Source: Micromonospora sp. MP36
GTDB taxonomy: Bacteria; Actinomycetota; Actinomycetes; Mycobacteriales; Micromonosporaceae
Length of the DNA: 64,000 nt
Reading direction: 5' to 3'
Assembly (NCBI RefSeq): GCF_008119785.1
Contig: NZ_VSFA01000012.1
Location: forward strand, 57,407 to 121,406
The notes under the pieces were generated by a model. That model worked only from the letters and a program-made list of their open reading frames with translations, ran no database searches and was not told the origin of the DNA. Position 1 is the stretch's first letter, and every line of letters begins with the position of its first letter. Shown here piece after piece: positions 23,777 to 31,537 of the stretch. A program made the position numbers and the translations under genes.

Positions 23777-25237
23777 TCAGCCCAGCGTCGCCAGCCAGCG
23801 CAGCAGCCCGCGTACGCCCCAGCCGGTGGCGCCCCGGGTCAGCTCGGCCTGCTCGTCCTCAGACCAGGAGGGGGCGGACATGTCCACGTGCACCCAGCGG
23901 TCCCGCAGGTCGCCGGTGAACTCTCGGAGGAACAGCGCGGCCACGATCGAGCCGGCGCCCCGGTCCGGGGAACTGTGCAGGTCGGCCACGTCGCTGCCCA
24001 GGTAGTCCAGGTAGTCGGTGGCCAGCGGCATCCGCCAGGCGCGCTCGCCGGCCGCCTCGATCGCGGCCAGCAGGTCGGCGGCGAGTCCGTCGTTCTCGCT
24101 GTACAGGGCGCCGTGCCGCTTGCCCAGCGCCACCGCGTTCGCGCCGGTCAGGGTGGCCAGGTCGACCAGCAGGTCGGGGCGGAGCTCGCGCTCCGCGTAC
24201 GCCATCGCGTCGGCCAGCACCAGCCGGCCCTCGGCGTCGGAGTTGGTGCTCTCGCTGGTCACGCCGCCGTAGTGGCGGATGACGTCGCCGGGGCGGAAGG
24301 CCGACCCGCTGACCATGTTCTCGGCGAGCGGCGCGAGCGTGGTGACCCGCACCGGCAGCCGGAGCGCGGCGGCGCCCAGGGTCGCGGCGACCACCGCGGC
24401 GGCGCCCGCCATGTCCTTGCGCATCAGCTTCATGGCCGGCACCGGCTTGATCGAGATGCCACCGGCGTCGAAGGTGATCCCCTTGCCGACCAGCACCACG
24501 TGGGTACGCGCGTCCGCCGGCCGCCAGTCCAGCTCGACCAGGCGGGGGCCGCTGGCCGAGCCGCCGCCGACGGCGAGGATGCCGCCGAAGCCCTCGGCCG
24601 CCAACTCCTCCGGCCCGCGTACCCGCAGGTGCAGGTCGGGGCGGTCGGCCGCCGCTTCCGCCACCTGGGCGGCGAACCAGCCCGGGTTCTTCGTCGACGA
24701 GGGGGTGTTGGTCAGGTCCCGGGCCAGCCGGGTCATCTCGGCGGTGGTGCGGGCCGTCGCCAGGGTCGGGGCGAGCCCGTCCGGATCGCTCACCACAACG
24801 TCCACCTCGGCCAGCGCGGGCGTCCCGCCGGCCTCGGTCAGCCGGAACCGGTAGGAGCCCAGCAGCAGCCCCTCGACCAGGCCACGCAGGGCCACCGCGG
24901 CGTCCGCCGGGAGGGCGACCGTGACGTACGTCTCATTCTTGGCGGCGCGGGCGAGCGCCGCGCCGGCGCCCCGCCAGCCGTGCTCGTCGCCGTCGCCGAC
25001 GCCGAGCAGCACCAGCCGCGCGGGCGTGCCGCCCGGGCGCAGGTGCTCCCGCACCTCTCCGGCGGCACCGGTCAGCCGGGCGGCGGGCAGCAGCGAAGCC
25101 GCCTCGGCCCGGACGTCGTCGGCGGGCGGCGAGGCGGTGGGGACCAGCGCGGGCGGGCTGTCCGGCCCCTCGGGACGAACGGGCAGGACGAGGGTGTCGA
25201 GCCGCTCGGGCTCGCGCACCAGACGAATGGCCAGCAC
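23777..25237 (-). CDS. pepA: Leucyl aminopeptidase, M17 family
   Basis: This 486-residue dimetal exopeptidase has an N-terminal macro-like domain and a C-terminal catalytic domain. Metal and substrate motifs are visible: VGKGITFDAGGISIKP, MRKDMAGAAAV, and NSDAEGRLVLADA (the family usually reads NTDAEGRL), then LATLTGANAVALGKR. It releases N-terminal amino acids in the cytosol. The GTG at 25237 begins LAIRLVREPERL. It has GGAGG 11 nt upstream and a TACGGT box 5 nt upstream, so either led or leaderless translation is possible. Confidence 0.93.
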   Translation of the reverse strand: MLAIRLVREPERLDTLVLPVRPEGPDSPPALVPTASPPADDVRAEAASLLPAARLTGAAGEVREHLRPGGTPARLVLLGVGDGDEHGWRGAGAALARAAKNETYVTVALPADAAVALRGLVEGLLLGSYRFRLTEAGGTPALAEVDVVVSDPDGLAPTLATARTTAEMTRLARDLTNTPSSTKNPGWFAAQVAEAAADRPDLHLRVRGPEELAAEGFGGILAVGGGSASGPRLVELDWRPADARTHVVLVGKGITFDAGGISIKPVPAMKLMRKDMAGAAAVVAATLGAAALRLPVRVTTLAPLAENMVSGSAFRPGDVIRHYGGVTSESTNSDAEGRLVLADAMAYAERELRPDLLVDLATLTGANAVALGKRHGALYSENDGLAADLLAAIEAAGERAWRMPLATDYLDYLGSDVADLHSSPDRGAGSIVAALFLREFTGDLRDRWVHVDMSAPSWSEDEQAELTRGATGWGVRGLLRWLATLG

Positions 25238-25300
25238 GCTGGACCGTACCTCCGGAAAATTCTCAAAGCGGGATACTTCGCCGAATCGAGTCGACGAAGG

Positions 25301-25334
25301 CCCTGAGCCACCGGCTGGTGCCGGTGGCTCAGGG
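25301..25334. terminator. Terminator hairpin after the DUF3117 gene
   Basis: CCCTGAGCCACCGG and its exact complement CCGGTGGCTCAGGG form a 14-bp stem with a 6-nt loop, downstream of the DUF3117 gene and upstream of the aminopeptidase on the minus strand. Confidence 0.8.
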
Positions 25335-25382
25335 TAGAACGAACCGTTCGCGCGACAGCCGTCACGCGGACCGCTCCTCAAC

Positions 25383-25550
25383 TCAGCCGGCGGCCGCCTT
25401 CAGCGCGTCACCCAGCGCGGTGGCCTCGTCGGGAGTCATCTCGACGACGAGCCGGCCACCACCCTCCAGCGGGACCCGCATGACGATGCCCCGGCCCTCC
25501 TTGGTGACTTCCAGCGGACCGTCGCCCGTCCGCGGCTTCATCGCCGCCAT
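25383..25550 (-). CDS. Small DUF3117 protein
   Basis: This 55-residue protein (MAAMKPRTGDGPLEVTKEG, then IVMRVPLEGGGRLVVEMTP and ALGDALKAA) is the actinobacterial DUF3117 family, represented by Rv1211 in the same genomic block. GGGGAG precedes the ATG at 25550. Its role is unknown; size and charge suggest a small cytosolic accessory protein. Confidence 0.88.
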   Translation of the reverse strand: MAAMKPRTGDGPLEVTKEGRGIVMRVPLEGGGRLVVEMTPDEATALGDALKAAAG

Positions 25551-25740
25551 GTTGTCTCCCCTCAGACCTACACCAGGGTCGGTGGGTTGCCCCACAGCCA
25601 CTTCGCCATAACCACCCGCAACCATCGCGGGGGTGTCGACCAACGATTTTCCCTGATGAACACCGCCGGACCCAAACCGAAGCAGCATTGATGTAACAGC
25701 ATCTAGCTTATCTTGGGTAGGCCTGTCACAATGTGCGGTC

Positions 25741-26559
25741 ATGCAGGCACGGTCGGCACTCTTCGACCTGTACGGCGACCACCTCCGGGCGAGGGGTGGG
25801 CGCGCACCCGTGGCCGCCCTGGTCAAGCTGCTGGCGCCGCTCGGGATCGCCCCTCCGGCCGTCCGCACCGCGGTCTCCCGGATGGTCCGCCAGGGCTGGC
25901 TCGAACCGCTCCGGCTCGCCACCGGACCCGGTTATTCGATCACGCCGAAAGCGGGCCGCCGACTCGACGAGGCGGCCTCCCGGATCTACCGGACGGGGCG
26001 GCACAGCTGGGACGGGCGGTTCGACATGCTGGTGCTGGAGGCCCCGGCCTCCCGGCGCGACCGGCAGCGGCTCGCCGCCAACCTGACCTTCCTCGGCTAC
26101 GGCCCGCTCGACGACTGCACCTGGGTGGCCACCCGCCCGGGAGAGGACGTCGACGTCCTGCTCGCCGAGGCGGGCGTGCGCTACGAGCGGTTCACCGCCG
26201 CCCACGCCGCCGGCAACCCCGGCGCCATGGGGGTGGTCCGTCGGGCCTGGGACCTGGCCGAGATCGGCCGGGCGTACGAACGGTTCGTCGCCGAGCAGAA
26301 GCCCCTGCTGTCCGGCGTCACCGTGCGCAGCAGCGACGAGGAGGCGTACGCGGCCCGGTTCCGGCTCGTGCACGCGTGGCGTACCTTCCTTTTCCAGGAT
26401 CCGCAGCTGCCCCCGGCGCTGCTCCCCGAGCGCTGGCCGGGCACCAGCGCGGCCGGTTTCTTCGACCGGCACGCGGCCCGGCTCCGGCCGGCCGCCGACC
26501 GGTACGTCGAGCAGTGCCTCGACGCCAGCAACCGCCTCGCCCGACAGAAGGGTCGTTAG
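25741..26559 (+). CDS. PaaX-family transcriptional regulator
   Basis: This 272-residue protein has a PaaX N-terminal winged helix (SALFDLYGDHLRARGGR, AVRTAVSRMVRQGWLEPLRL), a central PaaX domain (WDGRFDMLVLEAP) and a C-terminal helical domain (RFRLVHAWRTFLFQDPQLP, LLPERWPG). PaaX proteins repress phenylacetate catabolism and respond to phenylacetyl-CoA. A CACAAT box lies 8 nt before the ATG. The enoyl-CoA hydratase gene starts 3 nt after the stop, so both form one operon. No other paa genes are present in the window. Confidence 0.9.
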   Translation: MQARSALFDLYGDHLRARGGRAPVAALVKLLAPLGIAPPAVRTAVSRMVRQGWLEPLRLATGPGYSITPKAGRRLDEAASRIYRTGRHSWDGRFDMLVLEAPASRRDRQRLAANLTFLGYGPLDDCTWVATRPGEDVDVLLAEAGVRYERFTAAHAAGNPGAMGVVRRAWDLAEIGRAYERFVAEQKPLLSGVTVRSSDEEAYAARFRLVHAWRTFLFQDPQLPPALLPERWPGTSAAGFFDRHAARLRPAADRYVEQCLDASNRLARQKGR

Positions 26560-26562
26560 AAC

Positions 26563-27354
26563 GTGACCGAGCCGCTGCTCGTCGACCGCACCGACGCCGT
26601 CGTCACCTTGACGCTGAACCGCCCGAACGCGATGAACTCGCTGGACCTGGCGCTCAAGGAGGCGCTCCGCGACGCCCTCGCGGAGCTGGAGACCGACCGG
26701 TCCTGCCGGGCGGTCGTGCTGGCCGGGGCGGGCGGCTCGTTCTGCGCCGGGCAGGACCTGCGGGAGCACGTGCAGACCCTCGAATCCGCCGACACCGACC
26801 CGCTGGGCACCGTGCGGGCCCACTACAACCCGATCGCCGCCCGGCTGGCCAACCTGCCCAAGCCAGTGGTCGCCGCGGTCCGGGGCATGGCCGCCGGGGC
26901 CGGCGCCTCGCTGGCGTTCCTCGCAGACTTCCGGATCGGCGGCCCGAAGACGAAGTTCCTGATGGCCTTCGCCGGGGTCGGGCTCGCCGCCGACACCGGC
27001 GCCTCCTGGACGCTGCCCCGGCTGGTCGGCCACGCCAAGGCCGTCGAGCTGCTGATGCTCGCCGAGCCGGTAGGCGCCGACGAGGCCGGCCGGCTCGGCC
27101 TGCTCACCCGCCTGGTGGACGACGACGAGCAGGTGCTGCCGACCGCGCAGGAGCTGGCCGCCCGGCTCGCCGCCGGCCCGACCGTCGCGTACGGGGCGAT
27201 CAAGCGCCAGCTCTCCATCGCCGACGCCGGCACGCTCGCCGACGCCCTCGCCGCCGAGGCGCAGGCGCAGACGATCTGCGGCACCACCGCCGACCACCGG
27301 GCGGCCACCATGGCGTTCGTCAACAAGCAGAAGCCGGTCTTCGAGGGCCGCTGA
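26563..27354 (+). CDS. Enoyl-CoA hydratase/isomerase, PaaG-like
   Basis: This 263-residue crotonase-fold protein has the oxyanion-hole segments GAGGSFCAGQDLREHV and AAGAGASLAFLADFRIG, and AADTGASWTLPRLVG, where the Asp corresponds to the catalytic Asp of PaaG (ring-1,2-epoxyphenylacetyl-CoA isomerase). The usual hydratase Glu pair is absent. The C-terminal helix runs to NKQKPVFEGR. It is coupled to the PaaX gene, which supports a role in aromatic CoA-thioester metabolism; a role in ordinary fatty-acid oxidation is less likely. Confidence 0.88.
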   Translation: MTEPLLVDRTDAVVTLTLNRPNAMNSLDLALKEALRDALAELETDRSCRAVVLAGAGGSFCAGQDLREHVQTLESADTDPLGTVRAHYNPIAARLANLPKPVVAAVRGMAAGAGASLAFLADFRIGGPKTKFLMAFAGVGLAADTGASWTLPRLVGHAKAVELLMLAEPVGADEAGRLGLLTRLVDDDEQVLPTAQELAARLAAGPTVAYGAIKRQLSIADAGTLADALAAEAQAQTICGTTADHRAATMAFVNKQKPVFEGR

Positions 27355-27388
27355 GCCGGCCCCGCGGCTCCGGGACGGCCGGCAGGCG

Positions 27389-28012
27389 TCAGTCGTCCTC
27401 TTCGGGATCCTGGTTGGCCACCACGCCGAGCACGTAGGCCTGCATGGCCAGCTCGTCGCCGCTGGGCGAGACGAAAGCGGGCAGCTCCCGGGGGCCCAGC
27501 TCCTGCACGTACGACCAGAAGAGCCGGACCGCCTCGGCGGGCGAGGCCGCCTCGATCGGCAGGTCGAGGCTGACCAGCCAGGACCGCCGGGCGGGCGGCG
27601 GGCCGAGCCGGGCCGCCAGCTCCCGCCAGGCGGCCAGGTCCAACCCGGTCACCGGCCCGTCGAGGGCCAGGAGGTCGTCCACCGGCACCGGCTCGTCGAG
27701 CACCCGCCGGGTGTACGTCACCACGAGCTCCCCCGGACCGGCCTCGGACTGGGGGTCGTCCGGGTCCTCCCGGGTCTCGGCGGTGGCCAGGGCGACCCGG
27801 CCGAGCGCCACCAGCCGCAGCGGCTCGTCGACCAGCACCGCGACCGGGTCACCCGGCCGGGGCCGGACGACGCCCTCCAGCCCGGTCAGCTCCAGGGTGT
27901 CGTGGTGCACCAGCCGCTCGGCCTCGTACCGTTCGGCGGGCAGCAGCACCGCCCAGGCGCCGGACGCGGTGGTCTCGCTCGTCCCACTCGTGCGGAGCTC
28001 GGTGTCGGTCAT
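27389..28012 (-). CDS. Conserved actinobacterial hypothetical protein
   Basis: This 207-residue acidic soluble protein has no membrane segment. The N-terminal half (AVLLPAERYEAERLVHHDTL, LEGVVRPRPGDPVAVLVDEPLRLVALGRV) resembles an EVE/ASCH-like small barrel, and the C-terminal half is helical (EAVRLFWSYVQELGPRELPAF). I do not recognise a characterised homologue. It lies between the PaaX operon and tag, head to tail with tag. Confidence 0.65.
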   Translation of the reverse strand: MTDTELRTSGTSETTASGAWAVLLPAERYEAERLVHHDTLELTGLEGVVRPRPGDPVAVLVDEPLRLVALGRVALATAETREDPDDPQSEAGPGELVVTYTRRVLDEPVPVDDLLALDGPVTGLDLAAWRELAARLGPPPARRSWLVSLDLPIEAASPAEAVRLFWSYVQELGPRELPAFVSPSGDELAMQAYVLGVVANQDPEEDD

Positions 28013-28074
28013 GGGTCAATCCCACCACGCCGCGCCGCTGCCGGCCCCAGCACGTCCGCCGGACGCCGCCGGCG

Positions 28075-28659
28075 TCACGTCCCGGCCGGGTCGAGGGCGA
28101 CGTGGCAGCCGGCGAGGTGGTCGTCCACCATGCCGGTGGCCTGCATCAGCGCGTAGGCGGTGGTGGGGCCGACGAAGCGGAAGCCGCGCTTCTTGAGCGC
28201 CTTGGCCAGCGCGGTCGACTCCGGGGTGAGCGCCGGTACGTCGGCAAACGACCCGGGCCGGGCCGGGCGGGGCGGCGGCGCGTAGGACCAGAGCAGCGCG
28301 GAGAGGCTGTCGGGCAACTCCAGCGCGGCCCGGGCGTTGGCGATGGCCGCCTCGACCTTGGCCCGGTTGCGGACGATCCCGGCGTCGGCCAGCAGCCGGG
28401 CCACGTCGGCCTCGCCGTAGCCGGCGACCTTCTCGATCCGGAACTCGTCGAAGGCGAGCCGGAACGCCGGCCGCTTGCGCAGGATGGTCAGCCAGGACAG
28501 GCCGGACTGGAACGCCTCCAGGGTCAGCCGCTCATAGAGCGCGTCGTCGCCACGGAGCGGCCGGCCCCACTCCCGGTCGTGGTAGACGGCGTAGTCCGGG
28601 GTGCTCGCTCCCCAGGCGCAGCGGGGCAGGCCGTCGGCACCGGTCACCAGGTCAGTCAC
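28075..28659 (-). CDS. tag: DNA-3-methyladenine glycosylase I
   Basis: This 194-residue TAG removes 3-methyladenine from DNA in base-excision repair. It has the N-terminal RCAWGAS, YHDREWGRPL and FQSGLSWLTILRKR motifs, and the Zn-binding set C14, H27, H181 and C185 (DDHLAGCHVAL). The GTG at 28659 is supported by a TACCGT box 7 nt upstream (leaderless). Rv1210 (tagA) occupies the same place relative to folP2 and DUF3117. Confidence 0.95.
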   Translation of the reverse strand: MTDLVTGADGLPRCAWGASTPDYAVYHDREWGRPLRGDDALYERLTLEAFQSGLSWLTILRKRPAFRLAFDEFRIEKVAGYGEADVARLLADAGIVRNRAKVEAAIANARAALELPDSLSALLWSYAPPPRPARPGSFADVPALTPESTALAKALKKRGFRFVGPTTAYALMQATGMVDDHLAGCHVALDPAGT

Positions 28660-28666
28660 GGCGTAA

Positions 28667-28672
28667 ACGGTA
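28667..28672 (-). promoter_or_regulatory. -10 box (TACCGT) for leaderless tag
   Basis: On the minus strand TACCGT is followed by 7 nt and then the GTG at 28659. Confidence 0.55.
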
Positions 28673-28705
28673 GGCCAGCCCACCGACAACCGACCACGAC
28701 CGGGC

Positions 28706-29200
28706 TCAGGGCAGCCGGCCCTGCTCCACCAGCCGGGCGAACTTCTTCAGCGCCTGGGTGAGGCCGAACTTCGAGCCCGGCCAGAGCACCGGCCAGGCCA
28801 CCCGGCCGGCGGTCCCGCCGGGCAGATGGAACCACTCGTGCCAGACCACCTGCGTACGGTCCCGTTCCACCGGGGTGCAGCGCAGCACCCCGGGCCCGCG
28901 CAGCAGCTTGCCGCAGTGCACCACCCCGACCTCGTACGGGGCGTCCACCCGAACCACCCGCATCTCGTCCCGCACCACGGCAGGGCCGAACGCGGTGACC
29001 GCCTCCACCAGGCTCCCCTCGCCGCCGTCGCCCTCCACCACGCGAACCGTGGTGAGCGGGATCCAATCGGACTGCCGCTCCCACGCGGTCAGCGCGGCGA
29101 AGACCCGCTCGGCCGGCGCGTCGACGATCACCGTCGCGGTGACCTCGGCGGCGCCGGGCTGGGTGGCATCGTCGAGTCCGTCGCCCTCCGGGCCGGTCAC
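28706..29200 (-). CDS. SRPBCC (START-like) domain protein
   Basis: This 164-residue single-domain protein has the helix-grip pattern: TATVIVDAPAERVFAALTAW, WERQSDWIPLTTVRVVEGD, TQVVWHEWFHLPGG and a C-terminal helix ending KFARLVEQGRLP. The family binds hydrophobic ligands in a central cavity. The GTG overlaps the stop of the DivIVA-domain gene by 4 nt (GTGA), so the two are co-translated. Ligand unknown. Confidence 0.82.
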   Translation of the reverse strand: MTGPEGDGLDDATQPGAAEVTATVIVDAPAERVFAALTAWERQSDWIPLTTVRVVEGDGGEGSLVEAVTAFGPAVVRDEMRVVRVDAPYEVGVVHCGKLLRGPGVLRCTPVERDRTQVVWHEWFHLPGGTAGRVAWPVLWPGSKFGLTQALKKFARLVEQGRLP

Positions 29201-29949
29201 GCCGACTCCGAGCGGACCACCGCACCGCGCTTCCGCTCGCCGTCGTCAGCCGGGGCGCCCGTGCCGGTGGAGTCGTCGGCCGGGGCGGGGGTGGGCTCGG
29301 CCGCTGCCCGACCCGCGGCCGCCCGGTCGGCTGCCGCCTCGTCGGCGGGCGCCGCGACCGGGGCCGCCGGGCCGGCGGGCGTCGGGGTGTCCGAGGGGAG
29401 TGTCGCCTCGTCCTCCACCGCGGCGGCGGCCGGCGCGGCGGCCAGGCCCGCGTCGGCGGTCAGCGGGGCAGCCGACTCGGCGGCCGGTGGGTCGGTCGCC
29501 TCCGCGGCCGAGGTGTCGGCGGCCGGGGCGTCGGCCGAGAAACCCGTGCTCTCGTCGCCCGGGTCGCCCGGGGCGTCGGCCGGGTTCGTGCCGGCGGCCT
29601 CCTCGCGGGTCCGGCGCAGCGCGTCGGCCTCCTCGGTCCGCCCCGCCCGGAGCGCGGCGACCTCGGCCTCGAGCACGCCGATCAGCTCCGATTTGTAGCC
29701 GATGTCGTACGCGGCCCGACGCAGCGCCTGGTCGACCTGCGCCATCCGGTAGCCGCGCAGCGCGGTGTCGAAGCGCACCTCGGCGACGTCCGACTCGTCC
29801 AGGGGACGGCTGCCCGGCAGGGGTACGGCCCGCCCGTCCGGCTCGGCCGGCACCAGGCCCGGGTCCCGCCCGGAGACCAGCACCGTCACCCCGAACACCA
29901 CCGCCGCGACGGTCAGCGCGACGACCAAGAGGAGCAGAACCTCACCCAT
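29197..29949 (-). CDS. Membrane-anchored DivIVA-domain protein with Ala/Pro-rich tail
   Basis: The protein has 250 residues: an N-terminal helix (EVLLLLVVALTVAAVVFGVT), a short linker, then a DivIVA segment (VRFDTALRGYRMAQVDQAL) and a coiled coil to ~residue 115. A ~130-residue Ala/Pro/Asp-rich disordered tail follows. DivIVA proteins mark poles and curved membrane and organise growth in actinobacteria. It corresponds in position to Rv1209, upstream of tag and near folP2. The tail is low-complexity and likely to vary. Confidence 0.85.
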   Translation of the reverse strand: MGEVLLLLVVALTVAAVVFGVTVLVSGRDPGLVPAEPDGRAVPLPGSRPLDESDVAEVRFDTALRGYRMAQVDQALRRAAYDIGYKSELIGVLEAEVAALRAGRTEEADALRRTREEAAGTNPADAPGDPGDESTGFSADAPAADTSAAEATDPPAAESAAPLTADAGLAAAPAAAAVEDEATLPSDTPTPAGPAAPVAAPADEAAADRAAAGRAAAEPTPAPADDSTGTGAPADDGERKRGAVVRSESA

Positions 29950-30110
29950 GGGGAGATCGTGGCATGCGGGCGCGCCTCGGGCGAGCCCTCCACCCGCTCC
30001 GACCATGATTCGAAACCCCGCGTACCGGGCGGGCCGATCGGCGATCGACCGGATAGCGTCGGGGGCGGCCGGCGGACGACCGGGGCCGGGGCGGAGATCA
30101 GGAGGCGGGC

Positions 30111-30980
30111 ATGGCCGGGGCGCTACGGCTCGGTGGACGGACCTTCTCCCCGGGTGAGCTGGTGGTGATGGCGATCGTCAACCGCACCCCGGACTCGTTC
30201 TTCGACCGGGGCGCCACCTTCGCCCAGGACAGCGCGCTGCGGGCGGTGGACCGGGCGGTGGCCGAGGGCGCCGGCATCATCGACATCGGCGGGGTGAAGG
30301 CCGGCCCGGGCGACGAGGTGGACGTGGCCGAGGAGATCCGCCGGACGGTGGACACCATCGCGGCGGTCCGGGCCGCCTTCCCCGACGTGGTCATCTCGAT
30401 CGACACGTGGCGGGCCGAAGTGGCCGTGGAGGCGGTGGCGGCCGGCGCCGACCTGCTCAACGACACCTGGTCGGGGGCGGATCCGGCGCTGGCCCGGGTC
30501 GCGGCGGAGACCGGCGCCGGGCTGGTCTGCTCGCACGCGGGCGGGCTCACCCCACGCACCCGGCCGCACCGGGCCACATTCGACGACGTGGTGGCCGACG
30601 TGGCCGCGACGGTGACCGGGCTCGCCGAGCGGGCGGTGGCCCTCGGCGTACGTCCGGACGGGATCCTGATCGACCCGGCGCACGACTTCGGCAAGAACAC
30701 CCGGCACTCCCTGGAGATCACCCGGCGGCTCGCCGAGCTCACCGACACGGGGTGGCCGCTGCTGGTGGCCCTGTCGAACAAGGACTTCATCGGCGAGACG
30801 CTGGACCTGCCGGTGCCCGACCGGTTGGAGGGCACGCTGGCCGCCACGGCCGTCTCGGCCTGGCTGGGCGCCCGGGTGTTCCGCGCCCATCAGGTGCGCG
30901 AGACCCGCCGGGTGCTGGACATGGTCGCCTCGATCAAGGGAGACCGGCCGCCGACCCTGACCCGTCGCGGGCTGGCCTGA
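30111..30980 (+). CDS. folP2: Dihydropteroate synthase paralogue (FolP2-like)
   Basis: This 289-residue TIM-barrel protein has AIVNRTPDSFFDRG, DIGGVKAGPG, ISIDTWRAEVAV, LLNDTWSGADP, IDPAHDFGKNTRHSLE and the C-terminal RAHQVRETRRVLDM. It resembles DHPS, but where active FolP has GGESTRPG it reads GGVKAGPG, as in mycobacterial FolP2 (Rv1207), which lacks DHPS activity. It is therefore probably not the folate enzyme. AGGAGG precedes the ATG. It is convergent with nuoA. Confidence 0.88.
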   Translation: MAGALRLGGRTFSPGELVVMAIVNRTPDSFFDRGATFAQDSALRAVDRAVAEGAGIIDIGGVKAGPGDEVDVAEEIRRTVDTIAAVRAAFPDVVISIDTWRAEVAVEAVAAGADLLNDTWSGADPALARVAAETGAGLVCSHAGGLTPRTRPHRATFDDVVADVAATVTGLAERAVALGVRPDGILIDPAHDFGKNTRHSLEITRRLAELTDTGWPLLVALSNKDFIGETLDLPVPDRLEGTLAATAVSAWLGARVFRAHQVRETRRVLDMVASIKGDRPPTLTRRGLA

Positions 30981-31038
30981 GCCTACGACAACTCCAGCGC
31001 GGCGCGTCTGACGCCGCGCAGCGCCCTGGAGCCGTCGG

Positions 31039-31416
31039 TCAGGTCCAGCGGAGGATGTTCTTCCGCCAGGCGTAGAGGATGCCGAGCGCCACCACGGCGA
31101 CGAAGACGGCCATCTCCACCACCGTGGTCGCGCCGAACCCGGGCCGGTCGAAGACCAGCGCCCAGGGGAAGAGGAAGACCGCCTCGACCGCGAAGAGCAC
31201 GTACAGGTACGCGTAGACGTAGTACCTGATCTGCATCTGCGCCCAGTCGCCGCCGACCGGGTCGAGGCCGCACTCGTAGCTGGCCCGTTTTCCCCAGGGG
31301 TCAGCCGGACGGCCAGGACGTAACACCCGATTGGCTGAGAACGCCGTGACGAAGAAGAGCACGGCGGCGAGCAGCAGGAGACCGAGGGTGGCGTACGAGC
31401 CGAGATATCCGGTCAC
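31039..31416 (-). CDS. nuoA: NADH-quinone oxidoreductase subunit A, stand-alone
   Basis: This 125-residue protein has three transmembrane helices and the NuoA signature PWGKRASYECGLDPVGGDWA, including the conserved Cys of the loop, followed by QIRYYVYAYLYVLFAVEAVF. It is a membrane-arm subunit of complex I near the quinone site. No nuoB-N genes are adjacent; convergent folP2 and an opposite secreted-protein gene flank it. The GTG has TAGGCT 7 nt upstream (leaderless). It may be an orphan or second copy. Confidence 0.92.
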   Translation of the reverse strand: MTGYLGSYATLGLLLLAAVLFFVTAFSANRVLRPGRPADPWGKRASYECGLDPVGGDWAQMQIRYYVYAYLYVLFAVEAVFLFPWALVFDRPGFGATTVVEMAVFVAVVALGILYAWRKNILRWT

Positions 31417-31423
31417 GGTCGGG

Positions 31424-31429
31424 AGCCTA
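31424..31429 (-). promoter_or_regulatory. -10 box (TAGGCT) for leaderless nuoA
   Basis: On the minus strand TAGGCT is followed by 7 nt and the GTG at 31416. Confidence 0.55.
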
Positions 31430-31472
31430 CCGCTCCGCCCGTCCAGGCGGTCCGCGCGACTTTGTTTCGTTT

Positions 31473-31501
31473 TTGACCTAACGCCCGATGACAACTATGG
31501 C
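31473..31501 (+). promoter_or_regulatory. Candidate promoter for the secreted protein at 31538
   Basis: TTGACC (31473-31478) and TATGGC (31496-31501) are separated by 17 bp; the -10 is weak. Confidence 0.4.
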
Positions 31502-31537
31502 CGAAAGAATGAACCCAGTGAGCCTCACGGAGGACAG

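Noticed and set aside
26563..27354. Start of a phenylacetate degradation cluster
   Set aside because: Only paaX and one paaG-like gene are present; flanking genes are unrelated, so a pathway cannot be claimed.
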